DNA of 45,770 nt from Weizmannia acidilactici (GTDB lineage Bacteria > Bacillota > Bacilli > Bacillales > Bacillaceae_C), in the NCBI RefSeq assembly GCF_008974185.1, contig NZ_BKZP01000028.1:1-45770 (forward strand). The letters are read 5' to 3'. Both the position numbers and the translations under genes were made by a program. Numbering within the stretch: the stretch's first letter is position 1; each line of letters begins with the position of its first letter. The notes under the pieces are model-generated. The model ran no database searches. It saw only the letters and a list, made by a program, of their open reading frames with translations, and was not told the DNA's origin. Shown here one piece after another: positions 25,070 to 32,987 of the stretch.

Positions 25070-26068
25070 TTAACTTTTTACAGGATTTTTAGCCGGATAG
25101 CCATATATAGAACCGTCTTTGATTTTGATGTCATCTTCCCAAGGAAGTTTATACCGGTTCTCGGCCAGATCCCTTATATAAGTATACGGATTTTCTTTCA
25201 CCCCGCCCGGCGTAGCCACATAACCTCTCGTTCCAAGGTTATAAATATTATTTTCAAGCCCCCAATCCAATCTTGCCTGATCTGCTAATTTTGGATAAAT
25301 TTCAGCAGTAACAATTTCATATGGATTACGGTGGCCCTGTACCAATGTTGTTCCATCAAAATTACATACCTGGCCCTCGCCAAAATAATAGAAAATGCCG
25401 TCATAACCTGCAAGATTGACAGACAAAGTGTACATCAAATTATGCCAAGCATTAGACCGGTTCGTTAAAATCCACTGGTCGTTTACTTGCGTGCTGTAAC
25501 CCGAAATCCGGATGAGCACATTTGCACCTTTGTAAGCAGCTTCCCTTGCGATTTCCGGAAACATGCCGTCATGGCAAATGCACACTGCAAGTTTGCTTCC
25601 ACCCGGTCCGTCACATACTGGCATTCCAAGATTACCTGCCTGCCACGGTTCAATCGGTACCCACGGGTTCAGCTTTCTGTATTTCAAAATAATTTCACCT
25701 TTCGGGTCAATAATCACCGCCGTATTAAAAGGCGCATCCCCACCCGGATCTTTTTCCATAAGCGAAAACACACCATAGACACCCGCTTCCCTGCAAGCTT
25801 CCCCGAAAATATCCGTTTCCGGACCGGGTACTGAGCAAAGAAATTCATCCGTTGTCCATTTCTTCGTATTTAACCCTTGCGTACTGTATTCAGGGAATAC
25901 AATTAACTCCACTCCAGGATAGCCAGCTTTTGTAGAATGGATCATTTTTACAATTTGCTGGATTTGCTTATCAATATTGCTTCGTGAATCTACTACCGGC
26001 ACAGGATACTGAATCAATGCCGCCAAAAACCCTTCTGTCGGTTTTGTCATACTGCCAATGCTTCCCAT
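25070..26068 (-). CDS. amiF: Formamidase (AmiF)
   Basis: Nitrilase-superfamily enzyme hydrolysing formamide to formate and ammonia. The 332 residues align along their whole length with Helicobacter pylori Ami[15 protein letters not shown] start, Glu of the catalytic triad in [12 protein letters not shown], Lys in [15 protein letters not shown], Cys in [21 protein letters not shown] (about 164), then [16 protein letters not shown] and [17 protein letters not shown]. The C-terminus ([19 protein letters not shown]) is also characteristic. ATG 26068 has GGAGG at 8 bases; a TTG two codons earlier is possible. It is the last gene of the amide operon, 49 bases after the permease gene. Its products are ammonia and formate; no formate-handling gene is adjacent. 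Confidence 0.95.
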   Translation of the reverse strand: MGSIGSMTKPTEGFLAALIQYPVPVVDSRSNIDKQIQQIVKMIHSTKAGYPGVELIVFPEYSTQGLNTKKWTTDEFLCSVPGPETDIFGEACREAGVYGVFSLMEKDPGGDAPFNTAVIIDPKGEIILKYRKLNPWVPIEPWQAGNLGMPVCDGPGGSKLAVCICHDGMFPEIAREAAYKGANVLIRISGYSTQVNDQWILTNRSNAWHNLMYTLSVNLAGYDGIFYYFGEGQVCNFDGTTLVQGHRNPYEIVTAEIYPKLADQARLDWGLENNIYNLGTRGYVATPGGVKENPYTYIRDLAENRYKLPWEDDIKIKDGSIYGYPAKNPVKS

Positions 26069-26117
26069 GTACAATTCCTCCTCTTACATGAAAAATATTT
26101 TTGATAGATAAACAGAA

Positions 26118-27860
26118 TCACAATTTTGTTTTTTTGCACATATCATGGCAGTCTTTTTCCAAGCTGCAGCAAAGAGAACAAATCATTCCCTGATGGAACG
26201 GGCAGTATGTGCTGTCCATTGGTTCATAGTCAAATCCGCACACCAAACAGGTCACTTCACTATTGCCGTTAACATGGTAATGGTGATGTTCATGGCGGCT
26301 TTCAGTAAGTGCTTCTATTTTATCTTCCAACATTAAGCTGGCAGCCATCTCCAGTTCGGTTTGCATCAACGGGTTTTTCCGCGCAATATAGTATTTTCCT
26401 TTTGTCGCAATCGCAATGATTGGAGCGAGGATAAACGCAAGTACAAGAGATAGGAAAGGCGAAAATGCCTGCAGCACTGCACCGAATACGCCAAAGTAAG
26501 CCAATATCGAAACAACCGAAGCAATGATCATAGAACCGAAGCCAACGGGATTAAAGTTATATAAATGGGCCCTTTTAAACTCAATATAAGGCGGGCTGAT
26601 TTTCAACAATTTCTTGTTTATGACCAAATCGGCGACAATGGCACCAATCCAGGCAACAGCCACATTCGAATAAAAGCCTAATACAGTATTGAGGAAATTG
26701 AACAGCCCGGCTTCCATCAAAGTAATCGCAATGGCAACCTGCAACATTAGCCATACGACGCGGCCCGGATGGAAGTGCAAAATCCGCGAAAAGAAGTTTG
26801 ACCATGATAAAGAACCGGAATAAGCATTTGTAACGTTAATTTTGATTTGGGACAGCAATACAAAAAAGGTAGCTATGGTCAGAACAACAAATGTGCTCGG
26901 AATAAATTCGCCAAATGCTTTTACGAACATTTGAATTGGTTCATTTGCTTTCTCAAGCCCGACACTGGGGGCAATATAGGAAGCAAGAAATGAACCGCTC
27001 AATTGCTTGAACGCTCCAAGAATGATCCAACCAGGACCCGATAAGATGACGGCCCACAGCCATTTTTTGCGATTTTTGGCCGTTTGATCCGGCATAAAGC
27101 GCAAATAGTCTGCTTGTTCCCCGATTTGAGTGATCAATGATAATACAACACCTGATGCCATTGCAAAAAACAGCGGATTAAACGCTGTTCCGCTCGGTGA
27201 GTTACCTCCAAAATGCAACCATGCGCTAAACGTCTGCGGATCTTTTGCTAGAATCGCAAAGATTGGCGCTATCATCAAAACAAGCCATATCGGCTGCGTC
27301 CATACTTGCAATTTTGATAAGGCCGTCATACCGAATAAAACGAGCGGAATGACAATTATGGTGCTGATTAAATATCCAATCGCTAACGGGAGATGGAAAT
27401 ACACCTCCAAAGCCTGCGCCATAATGGCCCCTTCTGTGGAAAAGTAAATAAACGTAAAAGTTGCGTAAACTAATGAGGTTAATGTTGACCCCAGATACCC
27501 GAATCCGGCACCCCTTGTCAACAAATCCATGTCAACATTATATTTCGCTGAATAATAGCCAATTGGAATGCCTGTTAAAAAAATGATAACTGCCGCAGCA
27601 ACAATTCCCCAGAACGCATTCGTAAAGCCATAAGAGACGGAGATTGAAGCGCCGATTGCAAAGTCAGCTAAAAACGCGATGCCTCCGAGAGCCGAACTTG
27701 ATACTGAAAATTCAGACCATTTTCGGAAAGATTTTGGTGCATACCGCAATGCATAATCTTCCAAGACAGGGTTATTGACCCAGGAATTGAATTTCCTTTT
27801 TGGCTTTGCTTTCGATTTTGGAGCTGTTGTTGGAATGGAATATGTGCTGTCATGTTCCAT
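26118..27860 (-). CDS. NCS1-family permease with a cysteine-rich C-terminal extension
   Basis: A 580-residue transporter of the nucleobase:cation symporter-1 family (purine, cytosine, allantoin, hydantoin type). About 12 hydrophobic segments span residues 50-500. Typical features are the Y-A-P-KSFRKWSEF start, AFWGIVAAAVIIFLTGIPIGYYSAKY and the GEQADYLRFMPD region. Placement between amiE and amiF suggests it imports an amide or a nitrogen compound degraded to one, an inference. Unusually, after a His-rich stretch (ESRHEHHHYH) the last ~45 residues carry CLVCGFDY...STYCPFHQGMICSLCCSLEKDCHDMCK, a set of paired cysteines that looks like a metal-binding or redox module on the cytoplasmic side. 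ATG 27860 has AAGGGGG at 8 bases. Confidence 0.85.
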   Translation of the reverse strand: MEHDSTYSIPTTAPKSKAKPKRKFNSWVNNPVLEDYALRYAPKSFRKWSEFSVSSSALGGIAFLADFAIGASISVSYGFTNAFWGIVAAAVIIFLTGIPIGYYSAKYNVDMDLLTRGAGFGYLGSTLTSLVYATFTFIYFSTEGAIMAQALEVYFHLPLAIGYLISTIIVIPLVLFGMTALSKLQVWTQPIWLVLMIAPIFAILAKDPQTFSAWLHFGGNSPSGTAFNPLFFAMASGVVLSLITQIGEQADYLRFMPDQTAKNRKKWLWAVILSGPGWIILGAFKQLSGSFLASYIAPSVGLEKANEPIQMFVKAFGEFIPSTFVVLTIATFFVLLSQIKINVTNAYSGSLSWSNFFSRILHFHPGRVVWLMLQVAIAITLMEAGLFNFLNTVLGFYSNVAVAWIGAIVADLVINKKLLKISPPYIEFKRAHLYNFNPVGFGSMIIASVVSILAYFGVFGAVLQAFSPFLSLVLAFILAPIIAIATKGKYYIARKNPLMQTELEMAASLMLEDKIEALTESRHEHHHYHVNGNSEVTCLVCGFDYEPMDSTYCPFHQGMICSLCCSLEKDCHDMCKKTKL

Positions 27861-27907
27861 TTCAATTCCCCCTTGTAATTTTTGGTGCGTAAAGCAGATG
27901 AATCACT

Positions 27908-28891
27908 TTATACCGTTTCTTTTTCACGTTCCTCCACTTGTTCCGGCGTCGTTCTAGTCAGATTTTCACAAATTTCCTTTGCCTTTTTCGGATCCTCTGT
28001 CCATGTTTTGTAAAAAGAATAAGGGCAATCTGCAACGCCATTCTCAACGGCTGAATATCCACGATGCGTCAAATTGAACAGATGATTTTCAGCCGTCCAA
28101 TTTTTTCGTGCATTCCGGATTGCGGAAATAGATAGTTCCGCATATGTAACCTCATCCGGAGAACTCCCGCATTCAGCCAATATTGCGCCATCAAAATTTA
28201 CAATATTGGAGTGTCCAAAGTAAGAATATACTTTATCCCGACCGGCCATATTGGCAACCGCAAAATAAGTTAAATTTTCCCAGGCACGGATGCTTGCCAG
28301 TTTAATTTGTTGTTCTTTTGACGGATACATATAACCTTGTATGCGGATCACCAGTTCTGCGCCTTTCATGACTGTATCCCGGACAATCTCAGGCATATTG
28401 GAGTCATAGCAAATATTAGCTCCGATTTTCAATCCCTTCGGACCTTCCACGACCATCGTTTCCGAACCCGGATACCAAGGTTCTTTCGGCACCCAAGGGT
28501 TAATTTTATGGTAATTCATCCTAATTTCTCCTTGATCATCAATCAATACAAAACAGTTATATGGATTGCCTTTCGGGTTGATTTCTCCCGTGATTGAAAA
28601 CACGCCCCATACTTTATTTTTCCTGCATGCTTCCGCAAAAATATCCGTTTCCGGCCCAGGTATCGTCGTACACAGTTCATTCCATTTCGTCGGATGGAAC
28701 CCTTGGGTGGAATATTCAGGGAACACAATGATGTCTAATCCGGGATAACCCATTTTTGTTCCTTCTACAAAGGATGCAATGTTCCGGCAATTTTCCAACA
28801 CCTCTTCTTGACTTTCCAAAACCGGCACCTGATAATTGACAACAGCAATTCCTACAGTATCTTGAGAAGAAGAAATCGTTCCTACTGGCAT
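27908..28891 (-). CDS. amiE: Aliphatic amidase (AmiE)
   Basis: Hydrolyses short aliphatic amides such as acetamide and propionamide to the acid and ammonia. The 327 residues match Pseudomonas and Helicobacter AmiE from the start (GTISSSQDTVGIAVVNYQVP) onward: Glu in [14 protein letters not shown], Lys in NYHKINPWVPKEPWYPG, Cys in GANICYDSNMPEIVRD (about 165), then IQGYMYPSKEQQ, YSYFGHSNIVNFDG and the YSFYKTWTEDPKKA end. It is the first gene of the operon amiE-permease-amiF. ATG 28891 has AGGAGGT about 7 bases upstream. A perfect sigma-54 promoter lies just above, and the likely activator is encoded divergently. Closely related to AmiF in the same operon, yet distinct at the N-terminus and substrate loop. 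Confidence 0.95.
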   Translation of the reverse strand: MPVGTISSSQDTVGIAVVNYQVPVLESQEEVLENCRNIASFVEGTKMGYPGLDIIVFPEYSTQGFHPTKWNELCTTIPGPETDIFAEACRKNKVWGVFSITGEINPKGNPYNCFVLIDDQGEIRMNYHKINPWVPKEPWYPGSETMVVEGPKGLKIGANICYDSNMPEIVRDTVMKGAELVIRIQGYMYPSKEQQIKLASIRAWENLTYFAVANMAGRDKVYSYFGHSNIVNFDGAILAECGSSPDEVTYAELSISAIRNARKNWTAENHLFNLTHRGYSAVENGVADCPYSFYKTWTEDPKKAKEICENLTRTTPEQVEEREKETV

Positions 28892-28927
28892 GTGAATACC
28901 TCCTATCATTTTTTACACTTTATATAA

Positions 28928-28945
28928 ATGCAAGAAGTGTGCCAA
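28928..28945 (-). promoter_or_regulatory. Sigma-54 (-24/-12) promoter of the amide operon
   Basis: Minus strand TTGGCAC-ACTTC-TTGCAT, a full match to TTGGCACN5TTGCWT. The inferred start near 28918 leaves a 27-base leader before amiE. Confidence 0.92.
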
Positions 28946-28982
28946 TTTTTTAAACAGTATGAGAAACAGTTTTTTAATATTT

Positions 28983-28999
28983 TGTTATTTTTTCTAACA
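28983..28999. promoter_or_regulatory. TnrA/GlnR-type box in the amiE/regulator divergent region
   Basis: TGTTA-TTTTTTC-TAACA matches TGTNA-N7-TNACA, as does the box at ureA. The centre is about 73 bases upstream of the sigma-54 start and 115 bases upstream of the regulator's start. Confidence 0.6.
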
Positions 29000-29055
29000 T
29001 AACGTGTTAACAATATGTACAAATAATTGTTAATGTTGATGAACATCTTGTTCAT
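28995..29055. promoter_or_regulatory. Cluster of inverted repeats, candidate activator binding sites
   Basis: TAACA-TAACG-TGTTA at 28995-29009, TGTTA-N7-GTACA at 29005-29021 and a perfect ATGAACA-TCT-TGTTCAT at 29039-29055. They lie roughly 80-135 bases upstream of the sigma-54 promoter, the usual distance for an enhancer. Confidence 0.5.
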
Positions 29056-29071
29056 TTTTTTGTAAAAATTC

Positions 29072-29099
29072 TTGATAATATGTATTTTTTGTCTATAAT
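29072..29099 (+). promoter_or_regulatory. Sigma-A promoter of the sigma-54 activator gene
   Basis: TTGATA (29072-29077), 16-base spacer, TATAAT (29094-29099). The start codon is 41 bases downstream. Confidence 0.75.
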
Positions 29100-29139
29100 G
29101 AATATATACTCCTTAATTTGTAATGAAAGGTGTCATAAT

Positions 29140-31982
29140 ATGGGAAATGAAAGTATACGCATCGGGCTTTTATTTTCATTGACCGGACCTACAGCAGTTA
29201 CGGAAACCGAGCAGTATCAGGCTGCGTCTCTTGCGATAAACGAAATAAATGAAAAAGGGGGAATAAATGGACGTCCCGTTATCTCTTTTTTTGGGGATAT
29301 TGTTTCTGATCCTTTAATAACAGTTGAAAGGGCGAGAAAGCTCATAAAAGAAGATAAAGTCGATATATTAGTCGGAACGTATACTTCAGCATGCAGAAAA
29401 GCCCTGCTTCCGGTGCTGGAGGACGAAGATATTCTTTTAATTTATCCCACTTTATATGAAGGAAGCGAAGAAAACCGGTGGGTATTTTACACTGGTGCGC
29501 TGCCAAATCAGCAGCTCCAGTTCTTTGTGCCATGGATCATTACACAACTTGGGAGAACATTTTATCTAATCAGTTCTGACTATATTTTTCCGAGGGAAAC
29601 AAATAAACATATTAAAAGGCTAGTAAGTGAATATCATGGGGAAATCATAGGGGAATCTTACCATCCGCTTGGCAACCAATATTTTGAAGCGGCATTGCAT
29701 GAAATTGAACGTATCGAGCCTGATATTATATTTTCCACATTGGTTGGTGATAGTGTCGTTGCCTTTTATAAGCAATATTATGATTCCGGGTTTACACATC
29801 CAATTTGCAGCCCGATTACGGCTGAAACTGAAATACATGCACTGGGTCCAAATTATCATCTTAATCTGTACTCATCTTTTCCTTATTTCAGCTCCGTCCA
29901 AACGAAAAAGAATGAAGCATTCGTTAAGCATTTTCAAGCGGTTTATCATTCAAATGTCATCAGTTCAGTGATGGAAAATGCCTATAACAGCATTTACCTT
30001 CTTGATGATGCTCTACATCATACAGATTCACTTTCAACCGATTCATTAAGAAAGGCATTGGCACGGTCTTCTTTTGAAGCACCCCAAGGAGATATACGAT
30101 TTGATGAAAACAACCACCATTTATGGCAGTTTTCCAGAATCGGAAAAGTGAATAAAAGCGGCGGTTTTGATATTGTATGGCAATCTGATATACCAATTGA
30201 ACCGGCACCTTTTTTATTAAATACCCACCCAAATCCATTATTTAAAAATCCAAACACGATCCAGCCTGATATGATGTTTTTAAAACAGGGACAGTTACAT
30301 CTCGAGCAAGAGAAATGGTCGGAGCACTTTTATTTTTTTGAAGACTTTGCGCAAAAATTTCCTTATGATTTTCTTCTCATCAATCAGGATGGTTATTTAA
30401 TTGAAAAGTTTTCTAACTATACAAACATTGATTTCCCAATAGGTTCAAAATGGAAACTTGAAGATATCGGAGAAAACGGATTCGGCAGAGCCATAAAACG
30501 GGAAGCATGCAGCATTGTAACGGGCTGCCACCATCAGCATCCCTTGTTAAAAAACCTAACGACGATAGGCATTCCAATAAAAATATTTCATGAAACAGCC
30601 GGTGTCCTCGGTATAATCACAAATGACGGCGGGGAGGAAGAACTGGGGCAAGCCATCAAACATATCGGATTGTATGCAGATATTTTTTCCAAGCTGATAA
30701 CCGAAAGAAAAAAAGCCATGCTGCTTGAACATATCGTAAATGGAACGAACCTCAACCAGCTTGAAGGATTGATTATTTTATACCGGAATAGTATTGTATT
30801 TGCCAACAATCTGGCGGAACACTTCGTCAACAGCCAGCCTCTATTAATTGATGCCCTATCTTCGGATTTGGCAGAATTAAGCAATCGTTCTGCAGCAGAG
30901 AAGCATTTGCGCAAGCGAATTGGCGATGAAGCATATGAAATCCGCATGAAACGCTGGGAAGATTTTTACTTTATTTTTGTAAAAGAAGGACATAAAGAAA
31001 CTGAAAATAGCCAGCCGGCCACCAAATCCTCCTTCCAGCACATTATTGGGGCAGACCCCTCTTTTCTCGAAGCCGTACATATTGCGGAAACTGCCGCTAA
31101 AACAGACGCAAACGTTTTGATTATCGGAGAAAGCGGAACAGGGAAAGAGTTATTTGCCAATGCTATCCATAATGAAAGTTTGCGGAAAAATCAGCCATTC
31201 ATTGCCATCAATTGCGGCGCCATTCCAAAAGAATTGATTCACTCCGAACTTTTCGGTTATACAGAAGGGGCTTTTACCGGTTCAAAAAAAGGAGGAAAAA
31301 AAGGATTATTTGAAGAGGCAAATGGAGGAACAGTTTTTCTCGATGAAATTGGAGAAATGCCGCTTGATTTGCAGGTTACGCTGCTGAGAGTCCTCCAGGA
31401 AAGAGAGATTACAAGAATCGGTGACCACAAGCCTATCCCGGTCGATGTAAGAATTATCGCCGCGACAAATAAAAACCTCCGGGACGAAATTGCCTATAAC
31501 GGATCTTTCAGGAGCGACTTGTATTACCGCCTTAATGTGTTTCAGATTGAACTCCCGCCTTTAAGAAAAAGACCGAACGATATTCCTGAATTAGCGCAGT
31601 ATTTTTTAATGCAGCTTAATCGGAAAAATCATACCCATAAAGCATTCACAACCGATACCATTCATATTTTTAAACAATATGAATGGCCCGGCAATATTAG
31701 AGAAATGGAAAACATCATCGAGCGGTGCTATTATTTATCAGGATTTAACCATCTTATTGGGCCTGAATTTTTAGACCCATATTTACGAAGCAGAAATGAA
31801 ATCATACAGCAGGTTGGGAACATTGAAAGTGAAAAAACGGAAGAATATCCGGAAAAAAACAGCTTTTAGTATTGTTGGAAAATAACGGATTTAACGTAAG
31901 CAAAGTATCTAGAATCTTAGGCATATCAAGAACCACTGTTTATAAAAAGCTGCGCCTATACGGGATCAGCTTGAAACGTTAA
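29140..31982 (+). CDS. Sigma-54-dependent activator with amide/urea-binding (AmiC/UrtA-like) sensor domain; Fis HTH in the -1 frame
   Basis: Likely activator of the amiE-permease-amiF operon. Residues about 5-370 form a periplasmic-binding-protein-like domain of the AmiC/FmdD/UrtA type (IRIGLLFSLTGPTAVTE, INEKGGINGRPV, ILVGTYTSACRKALLPVLE) without a signal peptide, so it should sense its ligand in the cytosol. Residues about 400-545 resemble a GAF region. Residues about 635-870 are the sigma-54 AAA+ domain: Walker A GESGTGKE (about 662), GAFTGS loop (about 709), Walker B VFLDEIGEM, R-finger region FRSDLYYRLNV. The zero frame stops at TAG 31867-31869 (909 residues). The -1 frame continues directly into a Fis-type HTH (ENNGFNVSKVSRILGISR then TTVYKKLRLYGI) to TAA 31980-31982 (947 residues total). 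The heptamer A AAA AAC (31854-31860) is exactly in register at the junction. It is therefore either a programmed frameshift or a one-base deletion. ATG 29140 has AAAGGTG at 9 bases. Confidence 0.88.
31854..31860 (+). other. A AAA AAC slippery heptamer at the frame junction
   Basis: In the zero frame the codons are GAA-AAA-AAC-AGC. The X XXY YYZ pattern allows both tRNAs to re-pair after a -1 slip, after which CAG-CTT-TTA enters the HTH frame. The zero-frame TAG is only 7 bases further on. IS1 uses the same heptamer. Confidence 0.6.
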
Positions 31983-31983
31983 T

Positions 31984-32019
31984 CCCCCGGCACGCACCGG
32001 ACCGGGGGTGTTATTATTT
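31984..32019 (+). terminator. Terminator of the activator gene
   Basis: CCCCCGG / CCGGGGG stem over an 11-base loop followed by TGTTATTATTT. It lies directly after the TAA of the -1 frame, not after the zero-frame TAG, which supports the longer reading as the ancestral gene end. Confidence 0.78.
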
Positions 32020-32391
32020 CACCTTTAACTGTTCAAGCTGCTTGAGGATGTTGTCGAGTTCCGCATCGGCCTGGATGAGGGCTGCGGCGGTATATGCGCT
32101 TTCGACGAGGGCAGTGTCCATCAGTCGGATATATTTATCAGACATTTCCATCGCCATTTCCAAATTCATTTTTGCACTCCCGAGATCGTAGAAGGCAAAA
32201 ACATCATCGGCTTCGTTTTTGGCAATAGCCGTATTGATTTTTTCAAAGCTTGTGCCAACGCCGCCGTCGTCCGTTCCGCCCGCGTATGTAATGGAAACGT
32301 CTTTGGCGGCTTCCTTTAGCAGTTCTGCCACGCCTTCCGCTATTTCAGGAATATGGGAAACAATCAAAATGCCGACCGCTTTTTTACTCAT
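32014..32391 (-). CDS. dhaM: Dihydroxyacetone kinase phosphotransfer subunit DhaM
   Basis: EIIA-mannose-like protein of 125 residues that takes phosphate from HPr and passes it to ADP on DhaL. The phosphorylatable histidine is expected in GILIVSHIPEIAEGVAELL; the family GGTDDGGVGTSFEKI and FYDLGSAKMNLEMAME segments follow. It is the short, single-domain DhaM of Gram-positives, without fused HPr or EI. The ATG overlaps the end of dhaL by 8 bases. Last gene of dhaKLM. Confidence 0.94.
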   Translation of the reverse strand: MSKKAVGILIVSHIPEIAEGVAELLKEAAKDVSITYAGGTDDGGVGTSFEKINTAIAKNEADDVFAFYDLGSAKMNLEMAMEMSDKYIRLMDTALVESAYTAAALIQADAELDNILKQLEQLKVK

Positions 32392-32974
32392 CCAAAATCC
32401 CGCCTTCCAAAAGTGCTTCAAACAAGTACCCGCTTGACACCGCACCCGGGTCAAGGTGCCCGACTGAACGTTCCCCGAGATACGACGCACGCCCTTTTGT
32501 CGCTTTCATTTCTTTCGTCCCGTCCACTGCGTTTTGGATCACCTCTTTTGTTAAGGCACCGGATTTGAGCGCTTCACATACTGGAACCCAGACATCGACC
32601 ATTGTTTTTTCGCCTTTTTCCGCTTTCCCGCGCTTTTGGATCCCATCAAGGCCGGCTTTCACGATGGAGGCCACATCTTTTTCATCCTCCCCGGCCTGTT
32701 TTGCCATGGCAATCAGCGCGGAGCCGTACAGCGGGCCGGATGCGCCTCCGACCTTGCCGATGAGCGCCATCGCGGCCGTTTTCAACACATCCTGCACGGT
32801 TTCCAATCCGCCGGCCTGCAGTTTCTCCTCCATCGCCTGCACGCCGCGCGCCAAGTTTGAGCCGTGGTCGCCGTCCCCGATCGCGCTGTCCAATTCGCTC
32901 AAATAAGCTTTATTTTCATTAATTTTTTCCGCAAATGCATGCAGCCAGGCTGCTGCTGTTTCCGCTGTTAACAT
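32384..32974 (-). CDS. dhaL: Dihydroxyacetone kinase ADP-binding subunit DhaL
   Basis: A 196-residue all-helical subunit that holds ADP as a cofactor and transfers phosphate from DhaM to dihydroxyacetone bound on DhaK. The nucleotide/Mg2+ motif is LDSAIGDGDHGSNLARG; further landmarks are KVGGASGPLYGSAL and KGRASYLGERSVGHLDPGA. ATG 32974 has AAAGGAGG about 7 bases upstream, and the gene follows dhaK by 13 bases. Confidence 0.96.
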   Translation of the reverse strand: MLTAETAAAWLHAFAEKINENKAYLSELDSAIGDGDHGSNLARGVQAMEEKLQAGGLETVQDVLKTAAMALIGKVGGASGPLYGSALIAMAKQAGEDEKDVASIVKAGLDGIQKRGKAEKGEKTMVDVWVPVCEALKSGALTKEVIQNAVDGTKEMKATKGRASYLGERSVGHLDPGAVSSGYLFEALLEGGILDE

Positions 32975-32987
32975 GCTGCCGCCTCCT

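Noticed and set aside
29039-29055. ATGAACATCTTGTTCAT as a LexA/DinR box
   Set aside because: Half sites are GAAC and GTTC but the spacing is 5 bases instead of 4 and the flanking CG is missing. The context favours the sigma-54 activator.
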